Made by a program: the position numbers and the translations under genes. The notes below the pieces were generated by a model. The model made no database searches. It saw nothing but the letters and a program-made list of their open reading frames with translations, and was not told the origin of the DNA. Below, one piece after another: positions 56,490 through 64,000 of a DNA stretch of 64,000 bases. Positions within the stretch are counted from its first letter, which is position 1; each line of letters starts with the position of its first letter. This DNA is from Rubripirellula obstinata (GTDB lineage Bacteria; Planctomycetota; Planctomycetia; Pirellulales; Pirellulaceae): assembly GCF_001642955.1 (NCBI RefSeq), contig NZ_LWSK01000002.1, positions 62,001 through 126,000 of the forward strand, given 5' to 3'.

Positions 56490-57275
56490 CTACGTCTTGG
56501 CAAACAAACCTACGGCTGCCAATCCAATCAGACTCAGTAGCACTGAAAACAGCAAGAAGTTTGAAAACAGTGCGATGGAGGTTAACAGGATGATGGCCAA
56601 AATTGCCGCGATGCGGGCCGGCAACATCCACAGCGTTAAACCGAAGATCGTTTCGGTGATGATGATGAATCGGCTGTAGGTCGTCGCGATCTCGCGAAGG
56701 GCTTCGGCGTCGTAACGATCGCGAAGCCAGTTGAAGGTCCAGAAATTGCGATCGACAAAATAGATGTCGTGCAGCACCTCGCCCGACCAATACTCTGGTG
56801 TCCACTTCCCCACCGCGCCGGCCAGCAAGATCATCGAAATCATACAGCGGGCCAAGAACGCACCCTTGCGAAGTAAGACTTCCGCATCGTCACAGTTCAT
56901 CCGACTGACAAACCACCACGACCAAAGCGACGTCCACCAACCCGTCGTAAACGTGGCGTCGTTGTAACTGCCTTGATGAAGACACAACACCGTTAAGCCG
57001 AACAACGAAACAAAACTGCCAAGATTCCGGACGACTCGGTTGCGAATCAAAATACATAGTAGCGATGAAATAACGACGGCGGCAAAACTGCCCACGAGTA
57101 CTGAATCGGATCGCAGTATCCGTGGGAAGAAAACATCATCGATCGTGATGTACCCATACACCTGGATCGACTGATAAAAGAACTCGTACTTCCAAACCAA
57201 CGATAACAGCAAGCAAACCTGTACGATTCGGTAGGCAAGATCAACTCGTCTGCTCAGCTTCGGCGATGCAATCAC
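56490..57275 (-). CDS. Multi-spanning membrane protein, HTTM-like
   Basis: 261 residues with six or so hydrophobic spans. One region, TFTTGWWTSLWSWWF followed by FLARCMISMILLAGAVGKWT and PEYWSGEVLHDIYF, resembles the core of HTTM (vitamin K carboxylase-like) membrane proteins, where an A-G-x-x-K-x-x-x-x-W-x-x-G pattern is typical; I call this tentatively. The start overlaps the previous gene's stop by four bases, so the two are coupled. Confidence 0.72.
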   Translation of the reverse strand: MIASPKLSRRVDLAYRIVQVCLLLSLVWKYEFFYQSIQVYGYITIDDVFFPRILRSDSVLVGSFAAVVISSLLCILIRNRVVRNLGSFVSLFGLTVLCLHQGSYNDATFTTGWWTSLWSWWFVSRMNCDDAEVLLRKGAFLARCMISMILLAGAVGKWTPEYWSGEVLHDIYFVDRNFWTFNWLRDRYDAEALREIATTYSRFIIITETIFGLTLWMLPARIAAILAIILLTSIALFSNFLLFSVLLSLIGLAAVGLFAKT

Positions 57276-57745
57276 GATTCAGGTTGCCTCAGCAACACAA
57301 AATCTCGCTCGCCGCGATTCTTCAAATGCAATTGCGTCCGCAATTGCTGGCCGCGGTAGTCGGATTCAAGCGTAAACCAGCGGTCGCGTCCATCTCGCAA
57401 ATTCACATACCTGCCCACTGAAAACGTGGCGTCACGAGCGGGAAAATGGTTGATGTAGCGAAACGAATCATCGACATCGAGACTGCCGAAGAAGGAATCG
57501 ACGAAGCCAGGCGGCACATCATTCACCTCCGTCCGATTGGCAAAGTTGTACATTGCCGGGATTGGAAACTGTGCGGCGAATCGCATAAACGATCCGCTTC
57601 GAAGATGAAAACGATGCATCGTTGCATTGGCGATCGCGGGAACGATCGGCATTAGCAACAGCCAGGTTGCGATTGCGGCGACAGAAAACAAGATCGCAAT
57701 GAAGCCGATATCGTTTTTCAAAACTTCGTTAAGCCGCGTGGGCAT
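57272..57745 (-). CDS. Small membrane-anchored protein partner (start in R1 remnant)
   Basis: 157 residues from ATG 57745. One membrane span (~13-35), then an extracytoplasmic-looking domain with FVDSFFGSLDVDDSFRYINH and RDRWFTLESDYRGQQL. Family unknown. The ATG and first residues (MPTRLNE) are encoded by an R1 remnant; the upstream frame to 57811 is repeat-derived. The true original start may have been lost or lies at a TTG just downstream. Overlaps the HTTM-like gene by four bases. Confidence 0.65.
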   Translation of the reverse strand: MPTRLNEVLKNDIGFIAILFSVAAIATWLLLMPIVPAIANATMHRFHLRSGSFMRFAAQFPIPAMYNFANRTEVNDVPPGFVDSFFGSLDVDDSFRYINHFPARDATFSVGRYVNLRDGRDRWFTLESDYRGQQLRTQLHLKNRGERDFVLLRQPES

Positions 57746-57795
57746 CACCCCGCGTTTCCCAGCAGACGCGCGGCCCGATGGGCACGCGATTAAAC
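57727..57795. mobile_element. R1-derived remnant (copy G)
   Basis: Degenerate R1 core: GTTAAGCCGCGTGGGCATCA on the left and GCGGCCCGATGGGCACGCG with ATTAAAC on the right. The terminal repeats are gone. It overlaps the 5' end of the minus-strand gene at 57272-57745. Confidence 0.7.
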
Positions 57796-57817
57796 GAAGA
57801 AAATTCGGCACAGGTCT

Positions 57818-59293
57818 CTACTCCTGTTCGATCAATTGAATCAAGGTTTGCCGAACCACTTGCGGATTCGCATTGGCGTTCTTCTTCTTAGCTTGCCCAA
57901 TCAACGAACCGACCGCTTGCTTTTTACCATCTTTGTAATCCTGAACGACCGCTGGGTTGGCGGCGAGCAGTTCGCGGCAAAGATCTTCGATTTCATTATT
58001 ATCCACCGACTCGATCCCAAGATCTTTGATCGCATCATCGACGCTCACGCCCTTATCGATCATGTGGGCAAGCACGTCACGAGCACGTCCGTTATCAAGT
58101 TCGCCCTTGGCAACACGACCGAGCAAATCACCCAACGATTCCGCGGCAACGGGATAGTCTTCGATGCTGATGGACCGTTCATTCATCAATCGCATCACGT
58201 CTTGTTGAATGAAACTGCTGGTCCGCTTGCCATCGTCCGATTTAGTTGCGGCGGTTTCAAAGTACGTGATCATCGCCACGCCTTGATTAACAATCACGTC
58301 GGCGTCATAGGGCTTGATGCCGTACTGTCCCTGCAACCGCTGGCGAATCTGAGCAGGCATTTCGCCCAGCGAAGCACGGATCGATTCGACGCGGTCGCGT
58401 GGCAATCGGATTGGCAACAAATCGGGATCGGGAAAGTACCGGTAGTCCGCGCTTTCCTCTTTCTCGCGTTGCAGAAACGTTTTCCCGGATTCATCGTCCC
58501 AACCACGAGTCGTTTTGGCTTCGTCCTTGATGGTCTTTCCAGTTTCTTCCCAGATGTCGTACTGGCGATCGATCTCGTACTGGATCGCTCGTTCGACTGC
58601 GCGGAATGAGTTCATGTTCTTCACTTCGACGATGGGCGTGGCAACGTTTTTGCCGTCTACGTCGATATGCAGGTTGACGTTTGCATCGACTCGCAAACTG
58701 CCTTCTTGCATTTCGCAATCGGAAATCCCCAGATGCGTCATGCGAAGCTTTAGTTCATTCAAGTACGCCTTCGCTTCATCGCTGGACCGCATGTCGGGCT
58801 GGCTGACGATTTCCAACAGTGGCGTGCCGCACCGGTTGAGGTCAATTTTTGTATCGCCCTTCCCTGCCGCCTCATCATGCATACTCTTGCCCGCGTCTTC
58901 TTCTAAGTGGGCGCGGATGATTCCCAGCTTGCGAATCTGACCAGGACTTGCCGGATCATCGATTTCAATGAAACCATCAGCGCAGATCGGTAAGTCGAAT
59001 TGGCTGATCTGATAACCCTTGGGCAAATCCGGATAGAAGTATTGCTTGCGATCCCACTTCGTCATCGGCGGAATCGAGCAATCGATCGCCAACCCCGCTT
59101 TGACCGACAAATCGATCGCGGCCTCGTTCATGACCGGAAGCGCACCGGGCAAGCCCAAACAAACCGGGCATACTTGCGTGTTGGGCTCGGCACCAAACTC
59201 GGTGCTGCATCCGCAAAACAGTTTTGTCTGTGTTTTCAATTGGACGTGGACTTCCAATCCAATGACAGTCTTGGTCGGGTAACCATCGCTCAT
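57818..59293 (-). CDS. gatB: Aspartyl/glutamyl-tRNA amidotransferase subunit B
   Basis: 491 residues from ATG 59293. TVIGLEVHVQLKTQTKLFCG, CPVCLGLPGALPVMNEAAID, RKQYFYPDLPKGYQISQFD and the GatB-type tail domain (YqeY-like, KGELDNGRARDVLAHM) are all present. Binds tRNA and the mischarged amino acid in the GatCAB complex. Overlaps gatA by four bases. gatC is not adjacent. Confidence 0.97.
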   Translation of the reverse strand: MSDGYPTKTVIGLEVHVQLKTQTKLFCGCSTEFGAEPNTQVCPVCLGLPGALPVMNEAAIDLSVKAGLAIDCSIPPMTKWDRKQYFYPDLPKGYQISQFDLPICADGFIEIDDPASPGQIRKLGIIRAHLEEDAGKSMHDEAAGKGDTKIDLNRCGTPLLEIVSQPDMRSSDEAKAYLNELKLRMTHLGISDCEMQEGSLRVDANVNLHIDVDGKNVATPIVEVKNMNSFRAVERAIQYEIDRQYDIWEETGKTIKDEAKTTRGWDDESGKTFLQREKEESADYRYFPDPDLLPIRLPRDRVESIRASLGEMPAQIRQRLQGQYGIKPYDADVIVNQGVAMITYFETAATKSDDGKRTSSFIQQDVMRLMNERSISIEDYPVAAESLGDLLGRVAKGELDNGRARDVLAHMIDKGVSVDDAIKDLGIESVDNNEIEDLCRELLAANPAVVQDYKDGKKQAVGSLIGQAKKKNANANPQVVRQTLIQLIEQE

Positions 59294-60798
59294 GACTGGA
59301 CTCCTTTCGTTGTATCAGGTCGCTCAGTATTTGGTCGATCAGTGTGGTGATCGGTGACCAATTGGAAAACAGACCCCGCAAACAACAAACGTGATTCTTC
59401 CAATGCCGGTGCTTGTAATTGAATCGCAATCGGCAATCCATCGGCGTCTTTACCGGCAGGCAGCGACAACGCTGGAATTCCAGCGAGGTTTGCACCGGTC
59501 GTGAACAAATCACATAGATACATCTGAATGGGATCGTCCACTTTCGATCCCAACGGGAAGGCGGCCGTTGGCGTGACAGGCCCCAGCAACAGATCCACTT
59601 GCGAAAACGCTGCATCAAAATCGCTCTTGATCAACCGTCGAACTTTCAGCGCCTTGTTGTAGTAATCATCGGCGTAACCTTCGCTGAGTGCATAAGTGCC
59701 AAGCATGATTCGACGTTTCACTTCCGCACCAAATCCTTCATCACGACTACGGCAGTAAGTCGTCACCAGCGGCCCAAGTTCCGCGCCGGTTTCGATGTCG
59801 GCCGCACGGTGTCCGTAGTGAGCACCGTCGTACCGTGACAGGTTGCTGCTGGCCTCGCTTGGTGCAATCACGTAATAGGTGGGTACCCAGTATTCGCTGT
59901 GCGGCAGATTGATGTCGATCAGTTCCGCGCCGGCTTTCTCGAATACTTTGGCAGCTTCCTTGACCGCCTCTTTGATCGTCGGATCGACGCCTTCGGCTTC
60001 CATGGATTCACGGAGCATGCCAATCTTGATTCCCGTCAAGTCCGTTCCTTTGATCGCATCGACGTAGGAACCAACATCCAAATTCAACGACGTTGAATCT
60101 CGTTTGTCATGCCCTGCGATCGTTTCCATCAACGGCGCGATATCCTGGACCGACCATCCGATCGGGCCGACTTGATCCAGACTGCTGGCGAAGGCGATCA
60201 ATCCGTAGCGGCTGACACGTCCGTAAGTCGGTTTCAAACCAGTGACGCCGCACATCGCGGCTGGTTGCCGAATTGATCCGCCAGTGTCGGTACCTAAACT
60301 AATCGGCACCATGCTGGCCGCCACGCAAGCCGCCGCACCACCGCTGCTGCCGCCGGGGATGCGAGTGGTATCCCATGGATTCTTGGTCACGCCGAAGGCA
60401 CTGTTTTCAGTCGAAGCGCCCATCGCGAACTCGTCCATGTTGGTCTTGCCAACGATGACGGCATCGGCGGCACGCAGTTTCTCCACCACGCCGCTGTCGT
60501 AGGGCGGATGAAAATTATGCAGCATTTTTGACGAACACGTCGTCGGCATATCGTGAGTACACAGCACGTCTTTGACCGCGACGGGAACCCCGGCCAGCGG
60601 CCCCAGCGTTTCCCCGGCCGACCGACGACGATCGACATCCGCCGCCGCAGCAAGCGTCAATTCTCGATTCAGGTGCGTAAAGGCATTGATGGTGCCATCG
60701 GCAGTTTCAATGCGATCAAGAGCGGCAGAGGCAATCTCCACCGCCGAGGCTTCGCCAGCGGATTGCAGCCGCAGTATTTCAGAAACAGAATCAAGCAT
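59290..60798 (-). CDS. gatA: Aspartyl/glutamyl-tRNA amidotransferase subunit A
   Basis: 502 residues from ATG 60798 (MLDSVSEILRLQSAGEASAV); an earlier in-frame start at 60813 adds five residues. Amidase-signature triad: VAVKDVLCT (Lys), GGSSGGAAA (Ser, PGGSSGG), LGTDTGGSIRQPAA (Ser). Hydrolyses glutamine to supply ammonia for Asn-tRNA/Gln-tRNA formation. Operon gatA-gatB. gatC is not visible upstream; it may be elsewhere. Confidence 0.97.
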   Translation of the reverse strand: MLDSVSEILRLQSAGEASAVEIASAALDRIETADGTINAFTHLNRELTLAAAADVDRRRSAGETLGPLAGVPVAVKDVLCTHDMPTTCSSKMLHNFHPPYDSGVVEKLRAADAVIVGKTNMDEFAMGASTENSAFGVTKNPWDTTRIPGGSSGGAAACVAASMVPISLGTDTGGSIRQPAAMCGVTGLKPTYGRVSRYGLIAFASSLDQVGPIGWSVQDIAPLMETIAGHDKRDSTSLNLDVGSYVDAIKGTDLTGIKIGMLRESMEAEGVDPTIKEAVKEAAKVFEKAGAELIDINLPHSEYWVPTYYVIAPSEASSNLSRYDGAHYGHRAADIETGAELGPLVTTYCRSRDEGFGAEVKRRIMLGTYALSEGYADDYYNKALKVRRLIKSDFDAAFSQVDLLLGPVTPTAAFPLGSKVDDPIQMYLCDLFTTGANLAGIPALSLPAGKDADGLPIAIQLQAPALEESRLLFAGSVFQLVTDHHTDRPNTERPDTTKGVQS

Positions 60799-61385
60799 GC
60801 ACACGTCGTCCAAGAGTCGAAAATCGGATCAAGTGCAGTGATTATCAACCAGAGATCAGCATGCGGCTAGGCGGGGAAGATTCCAACGCCACGAAGAGTT
60901 TGGTCCAGTGAAAACCTATTGTTTTGTTTAGCCGCGTGGGCATCGCCCCGCGTGTTTCGCCCCTCGTGTTTCGCCCCGCATGGACGCGTGGGGCGATGCC
61001 CACGCGGTTAAACAGTCCAGAGACCCTTCACGGCGTTAGGAAGATTCACCGCGGTCGTTGGAGTCTTGGCTTTGCAGATCGTCCAGCTTAGAAACGTTAT
61101 CAATGCTGCGCAAACCAGCTAATCTAGCCGCGGAGCGGTGACAGCTCTTTGCCGGGTGCGCAGCACCCGGTTCATGCCGCCCCATGTTTATTTATCTCAG
61201 CCTCGATCGATCGGCGGCTTTGCCGCCGATCGATCGAGGCTGAGAGGGTTGTTGGTTGCATTGTTTTCGGGTGCTGCGCACCCGGCACCGAGCTTTCGTC
61301 CCTTTGGGACTAACAGAGCCTGGCCGTCGGCATGCTTAGGTCCTAGCTGGACCCGCTCTTTAACCGAATTGAGTATCCCTAATCC
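60799..61385. repeat. Repeat region with R1 copy F and uninterrupted R2
   Basis: No gene. R1 copy F occupies 60884-61038. The uninterrupted R2 lies at 61116-61338 on the minus strand, ending with CCAGCTAATCTAGCCGCGGA at 61116. Its hairpins include CCTCGATCGATCGGCGGC with its complement (61202-61241) and two CCGGGTGC/GCACCCGG pairs. Confidence 0.75.
60875..61047. mobile_element. R1 MITE-like element, copy F, with exact 9-bp target duplication
   Basis: Element 60884-61038 (155 bp): left end CAACGCCACGAAG, right end CTTCACGGCGTTA, each one base off the consensus. The hairpin core (60926-61013) has a longer loop in which TTTCGCCCC is duplicated. Flanking 9-mer GGAAGATTC is identical on both sides (60875-60883 and 61039-61047). 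Confidence 0.85.
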
Positions 61386-62621
61386 CTAAACGTCGCGAAG
61401 CGTGATCGTTGCCACGCATCCGGCCGGGCCGCCGGCTAGCGAAATTTCGGCATGATGGAGTTGAGCGATGCGGTAGGCGCGGCACAGGCCAAGTCCTAAA
61501 CCTCGGCCAGCTTCGCGGCCGGAAAAGTACGGGTCGAACGCGTGCTCGCGAGCTTCCGCGGACAAGCCAGGACCGCTGTCGGCGACGTGAATTTGCGTCA
61601 TCGAGCCTTGTTCGACCAGTGACACAACAACTGTCCCCTGACAACCAATCGCTTCGATTGCGTTTCGAATCAAGACTCGAACGGCTTCGCTTAACATCCC
61701 CTCGTCTACGTTGCGATCAGCAGAATCTTTGGGCAAGCTCAATTCCAACCGAATCGATTGACGTTCGGCTTGTTCGCGAAACGAATCGGCGACTTGTTCG
61801 ATCAGCGGATTTAAATGAGAAGGTGTCGGTTCGGGAAGCGGTGGATTGGCGTAGAACATCAGGTCGGCAATCATTTCATGCGCGCGGTAGACCTGATCGA
61901 TAATTCGCTGCAACGTTGCCACTTTCGAGGGATCATCTTCGCCACGTTGCAACGACTGGGCGCGAGTGGAAATGTTCGCCAGCGGGTTGTTGATTTCGTG
62001 ACTCAATCCGTAAGCCAATTGTTTGATCGCGCCAAGCTTACTTTTTTTCAGCCGTGCATCGAACGCGTTGTCCATCGACTTCAACCGCTGCATCGTCCGG
62101 GCTAGTTGCTGAAGCGGATCCGCAGATGTCGTGGATTGATCAGCGGAGACGATTCCGTTGGTGGGCGCTGTGACCGTCGGCCATTGCTGTTGCCAGGCAG
62201 CGGAGACTTTTGGCCCGAAAGCTTCCAACCAAAGAACCGCATCGTCCATCCAACGGGAAATCGGTAACGTCAGATAGTGTTCGTTTAGCTTTTGGATTTT
62301 TTGATCATGTTCATTGATCGATTTTGGCGAACCCATCATCGCATCGCCGCTGGAAAAACGCTGGACCGCCTTCGCGATTAACCAATCTGCTAGATCAGCA
62401 ACAGTAAACGATGACTGACTACTGGTTTCATCGGAGCAACAGAGCGCGCAGTACAAAAGCAAAGCCGGATCGGACTCCAATGCAGTGATGACCGGTTGCC
62501 GTAACCGATCAACATCACTGCCTTGACCCAACATGATTGCTGCAATCACATCGGTCGCGATGGCCGAACGTGGTAACCACCAACGATCCGACCCGCGTCT
62601 GATACAAGGAAGCCACCTCAT
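61386..62621 (-). CDS. Sensor histidine kinase
   Basis: 411 residues from ATG 62621. No membrane span. Residues ~1-180 are unassigned (an HDOD-like N-terminal look, DPALLLYCALCC). HisKA segment KQLAYGLSHEINNPLANIST carries the phospho-acceptor His; the ATPase domain has VRVLIRNAIEAIGCQG (N-box), VADSGPGLSAE (G1) and GREAGRGLGLGLCRAYRIAQ (G2). The gene after the paired regulator on the same strand, so the two probably form one two-component system. Signal unknown; likely cytoplasmic. Confidence 0.9.
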   Translation of the reverse strand: MRWLPCIRRGSDRWWLPRSAIATDVIAAIMLGQGSDVDRLRQPVITALESDPALLLYCALCCSDETSSQSSFTVADLADWLIAKAVQRFSSGDAMMGSPKSINEHDQKIQKLNEHYLTLPISRWMDDAVLWLEAFGPKVSAAWQQQWPTVTAPTNGIVSADQSTTSADPLQQLARTMQRLKSMDNAFDARLKKSKLGAIKQLAYGLSHEINNPLANISTRAQSLQRGEDDPSKVATLQRIIDQVYRAHEMIADLMFYANPPLPEPTPSHLNPLIEQVADSFREQAERQSIRLELSLPKDSADRNVDEGMLSEAVRVLIRNAIEAIGCQGTVVVSLVEQGSMTQIHVADSGPGLSAEAREHAFDPYFSGREAGRGLGLGLCRAYRIAQLHHAEISLAGGPAGCVATITLRDV

Positions 62622-62733
62622 CGATTCCGTCCTCGGGACCGGCAAATTGCAAATGACGACCGAACTGCCAACGTCACAAGACTGAACAAGATCGCACTGA
62701 ACAAGATCGAACTTAACAAGGTCGATCGGGCCC

Positions 62734-63321
62734 TTAATTGACGACCCCGCGTTCCATCTCTAGCAGGTCATAAGCTCGCAGAACCAAGTCGTCGATTGCA
62801 AAAGGTTTTTGCATAAAGTCATTGGCACCGGCGGCTTTCAATGCGTCCACCTTGTTGTGTTCGACCATCCCGGAAATGCACAGAATTTTCACTGTATCCA
62901 TCGTGGGATCGTTGCGAACGCGTTGGCAGACTTCTTTGCCGTTGATATCGGGAAGCATGACATCGAGCACGACCAGGTCAGGCCGAAACTCTTTGACGCC
63001 CATTCCGGCATCGAATCCGTTGTTGGCGGTGCGAATATCAAATCGCCCGTCACGCTGGAAACCGTCTTGGATCAGATCGACCAAATCTTGGTCGTCATCG
63101 ACAATTAGAAGCTTCTTCTTGCCGCTTTCCAGAGCGTCGGTCGGAATTCCATTGTCTTTCATGAACATGTAAAGCTGCTCACGCGGAATTCGACGGAACT
63201 TGCTGCCGGGGACGCGAAATCCTTTCAGCGATCCGTTGTCGAAACAACGAATGATTGTTTGTTGGCTGACCTTGCAAATCTTGGCCGCTTCGCCTGTCGT
63301 AAAGACCGTTTTCGTGGTCAT
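62734..63321 (-). CDS. Response regulator with N-terminal excisionase-type HTH and C-terminal receiver
   Basis: 195 residues from ATG. Domain order is unusual: a MerR/excisionase-like HTH first (FTTGEAAKICKVSQQTIIRC, residues ~7-60, with KGFRVPGSKFRRIPREQL as wing), then a receiver (~69-190). Receiver residues: acidic pocket D75-D76-D77, phospho-acceptor Asp120 in VVLDVMLPD, Ser150 and Lys172 (QKPF). Lies 110 bases upstream of the histidine kinase gene on the same strand. HTH-first receivers occur in planctomycetes and related groups; targets unknown. Confidence 0.92.
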   Translation of the reverse strand: MTTKTVFTTGEAAKICKVSQQTIIRCFDNGSLKGFRVPGSKFRRIPREQLYMFMKDNGIPTDALESGKKKLLIVDDDQDLVDLIQDGFQRDGRFDIRTANNGFDAGMGVKEFRPDLVVLDVMLPDINGKEVCQRVRNDPTMDTVKILCISGMVEHNKVDALKAAGANDFMQKPFAIDDLVLRAYDLLEMERGVVN

Positions 63322-63913
63322 GTCAGAACCATCCTCCCTGCTTGTCGGGACGTCGCTAAGTACACGACGGGGACGTCACGATGTGAACCGATGCCTTGGC
63401 CCCAAATCTAGAAACGGAGGGATACCGTCTAGCTAGGGGACGATTCCAACCGATGGAATCCATCCAAAGCGGACACTTGGTAATTCACCAATGGCCCTCC
63501 ATTAACAAACTTGCCGTCCCAACGCACTAGCACTTCGTCGTGCCAAACTGCGTTAAGGCCGCAGGCGACAAGAAGCTCCAAGCCTCTCTGCCTTTCCAAG
63601 CTTGCCTGTTCGCCGGATTCTATCGTTTTCCCCCATTCGGTCAAGATCGATTCGTTTGACGTAAGTCCAAGTGAATCATTGATTTAAGCGACTGATGGCC
63701 AGAAGCTGAGAATTAATTCCAACCAAAGCGATCAGTTTGCGACCTAACGGCTTCCGACCAGTATGCCTAAATCCAAGTCAAACTTCGGCACTATCAATCT
63801 CTAAGCAAAGATCCAGTTTCAATGAAAAAAGTTTCGAGGTCATGTGTGAATCTTCCTAGGAGTAATCAGATCCAAGCAACGTTTTTTAACCGACTGTATT
63901 AGCGGGATTTCGC
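63322..63913. other. Divergent intergenic region, no convincing gene
   Basis: 592 bases between the response-regulator start and the right-edge exoprotein. A 71-codon minus-strand frame from a TTG (63429-63644) lacks family features and a ribosome site, so I do not call it. The last ~200 bases are AT-richer (for example AATGAAAAAAGTTTCGAGG near 63822) and probably contain the promoter of the right-edge gene. Confidence 0.5.
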
Positions 63914-64000
63914 GTGAATTTAAGAACAGGTTTATTGACTTCCAATTCAAGCGTTTCCAATCGCCGCCGGGTGAGGTTCGAGACCCTCGAAGGGAGACGT
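63914..64000 (+). CDS. Start of a LEPR-motif exported protein (cut by window edge)
   Basis: GTG at 63914 opens a frame to the end (29 codons): a short polar segment, then SNRRRVRFETLEGRR, the Arg-rich plus F-x-x-LE-x-R pattern of the LEPR-type N-terminal motif carried by large planctomycete exoproteins. It matches the motif in the minus-strand gene at the left edge. The rest lies outside the window, so function is unknown. Confidence 0.6.
   Translation, partial: MNLRTGLLTSNSSVSNRRRVRFETLEGRR

Noticed and set aside
63429-63644. 71-codon minus-strand reading frame
   Set aside because: TTG start, no ribosome site, no family features; kept only as a note on the intergenic stretch.

Overview
The window looks like a piece of a planctomycete chromosome, most likely from the Rhodopirellula/Pirellulaceae group. 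The indicators are LEPR-type export motifs on secreted proteins at both window edges, a zinc-ribbon/DUF1559 protein, several Uma2 (DUF820) proteins, a PgsB-PgsC-PgsW polyglutamate locus, very large secreted repeat proteins, moderate GC content and many short palindromic repeats. Taxonomy is inferred from gene content only. I see no rRNA, tRNA, CRISPR array, integrase, phage gene or full insertion sequence.

Layout. 1-9.0 kb: start of a LEPR-motif, LCAT-like exoprotein whose nucleophile serine is replaced (minus), a LuxR-type regulator, two tandem XRE-NTF2 fusion regulators, and a 1677-residue exported HEAT/TPR-like protein (minus). 9.1-14.2 kb: flagellar cluster flhA-flhF-small membrane protein-fliA/whiG sigma factor, closed by a strong terminator. 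14.2-20.7 kb: glycosyltransferase, atypical protein kinase, accA, cvpA, YdjM-like hydrolase, dtd. 20.7-24.9 kb: DUF1559 protein, argG, larB, nnrD. 25-31 kb: pgsB-pgsC-pgsW, then ribF-nrnA, joined by 4-base overlaps or very short gaps. 30.8-34 kb: exported multidomain glycoside-hydrolase-like protein. 34.4-38.7 kb: UPF0173 hydrolase, Uma2 and trpB (one minus-strand unit), then thrC. 39.4-45.4 kb: SNF2 helicase, dapB, a small zinc-motif protein, an MFS/LplT-like transporter. 45.4-52.6 kb: Uma2, thiC, di-heme cytochrome, Uma2, GT39-like membrane glycosyltransferase, threonine aldolase. 52.7-56.4 kb: hisD, an S23-type four-helix-bundle gene, a heptanucleotide array, hisC, hisB. 56.5-60.8 kb: a two-gene membrane unit, gatB, gatA. 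61.4-63.3 kb: histidine kinase and an HTH-REC regulator. The last 87 bases open another LEPR-motif exoprotein.

Most genes are housekeeping: amino acid synthesis (arg, trp, thr, lys, his), cofactors (thiamin, FAD, nickel-pincer), fatty acid synthesis, tRNA amidotransferase and the flagellum. They are interleaved with envelope and sensory genes.

The most notable non-genic signal is a layered set of short palindromic elements. One (R1, about 142-155 bp, 13-bp terminal inverted repeats) has exact 9-bp flanking direct repeats at two sites. At a third site it sits inside another repeat (R2) whose uninterrupted version occurs elsewhere in the window. It behaves like a non-autonomous transposable element (MITE). 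Other families (R3-R7) are hairpins at gene ends. One R1 remnant appears to supply the start codon of a membrane-protein gene.
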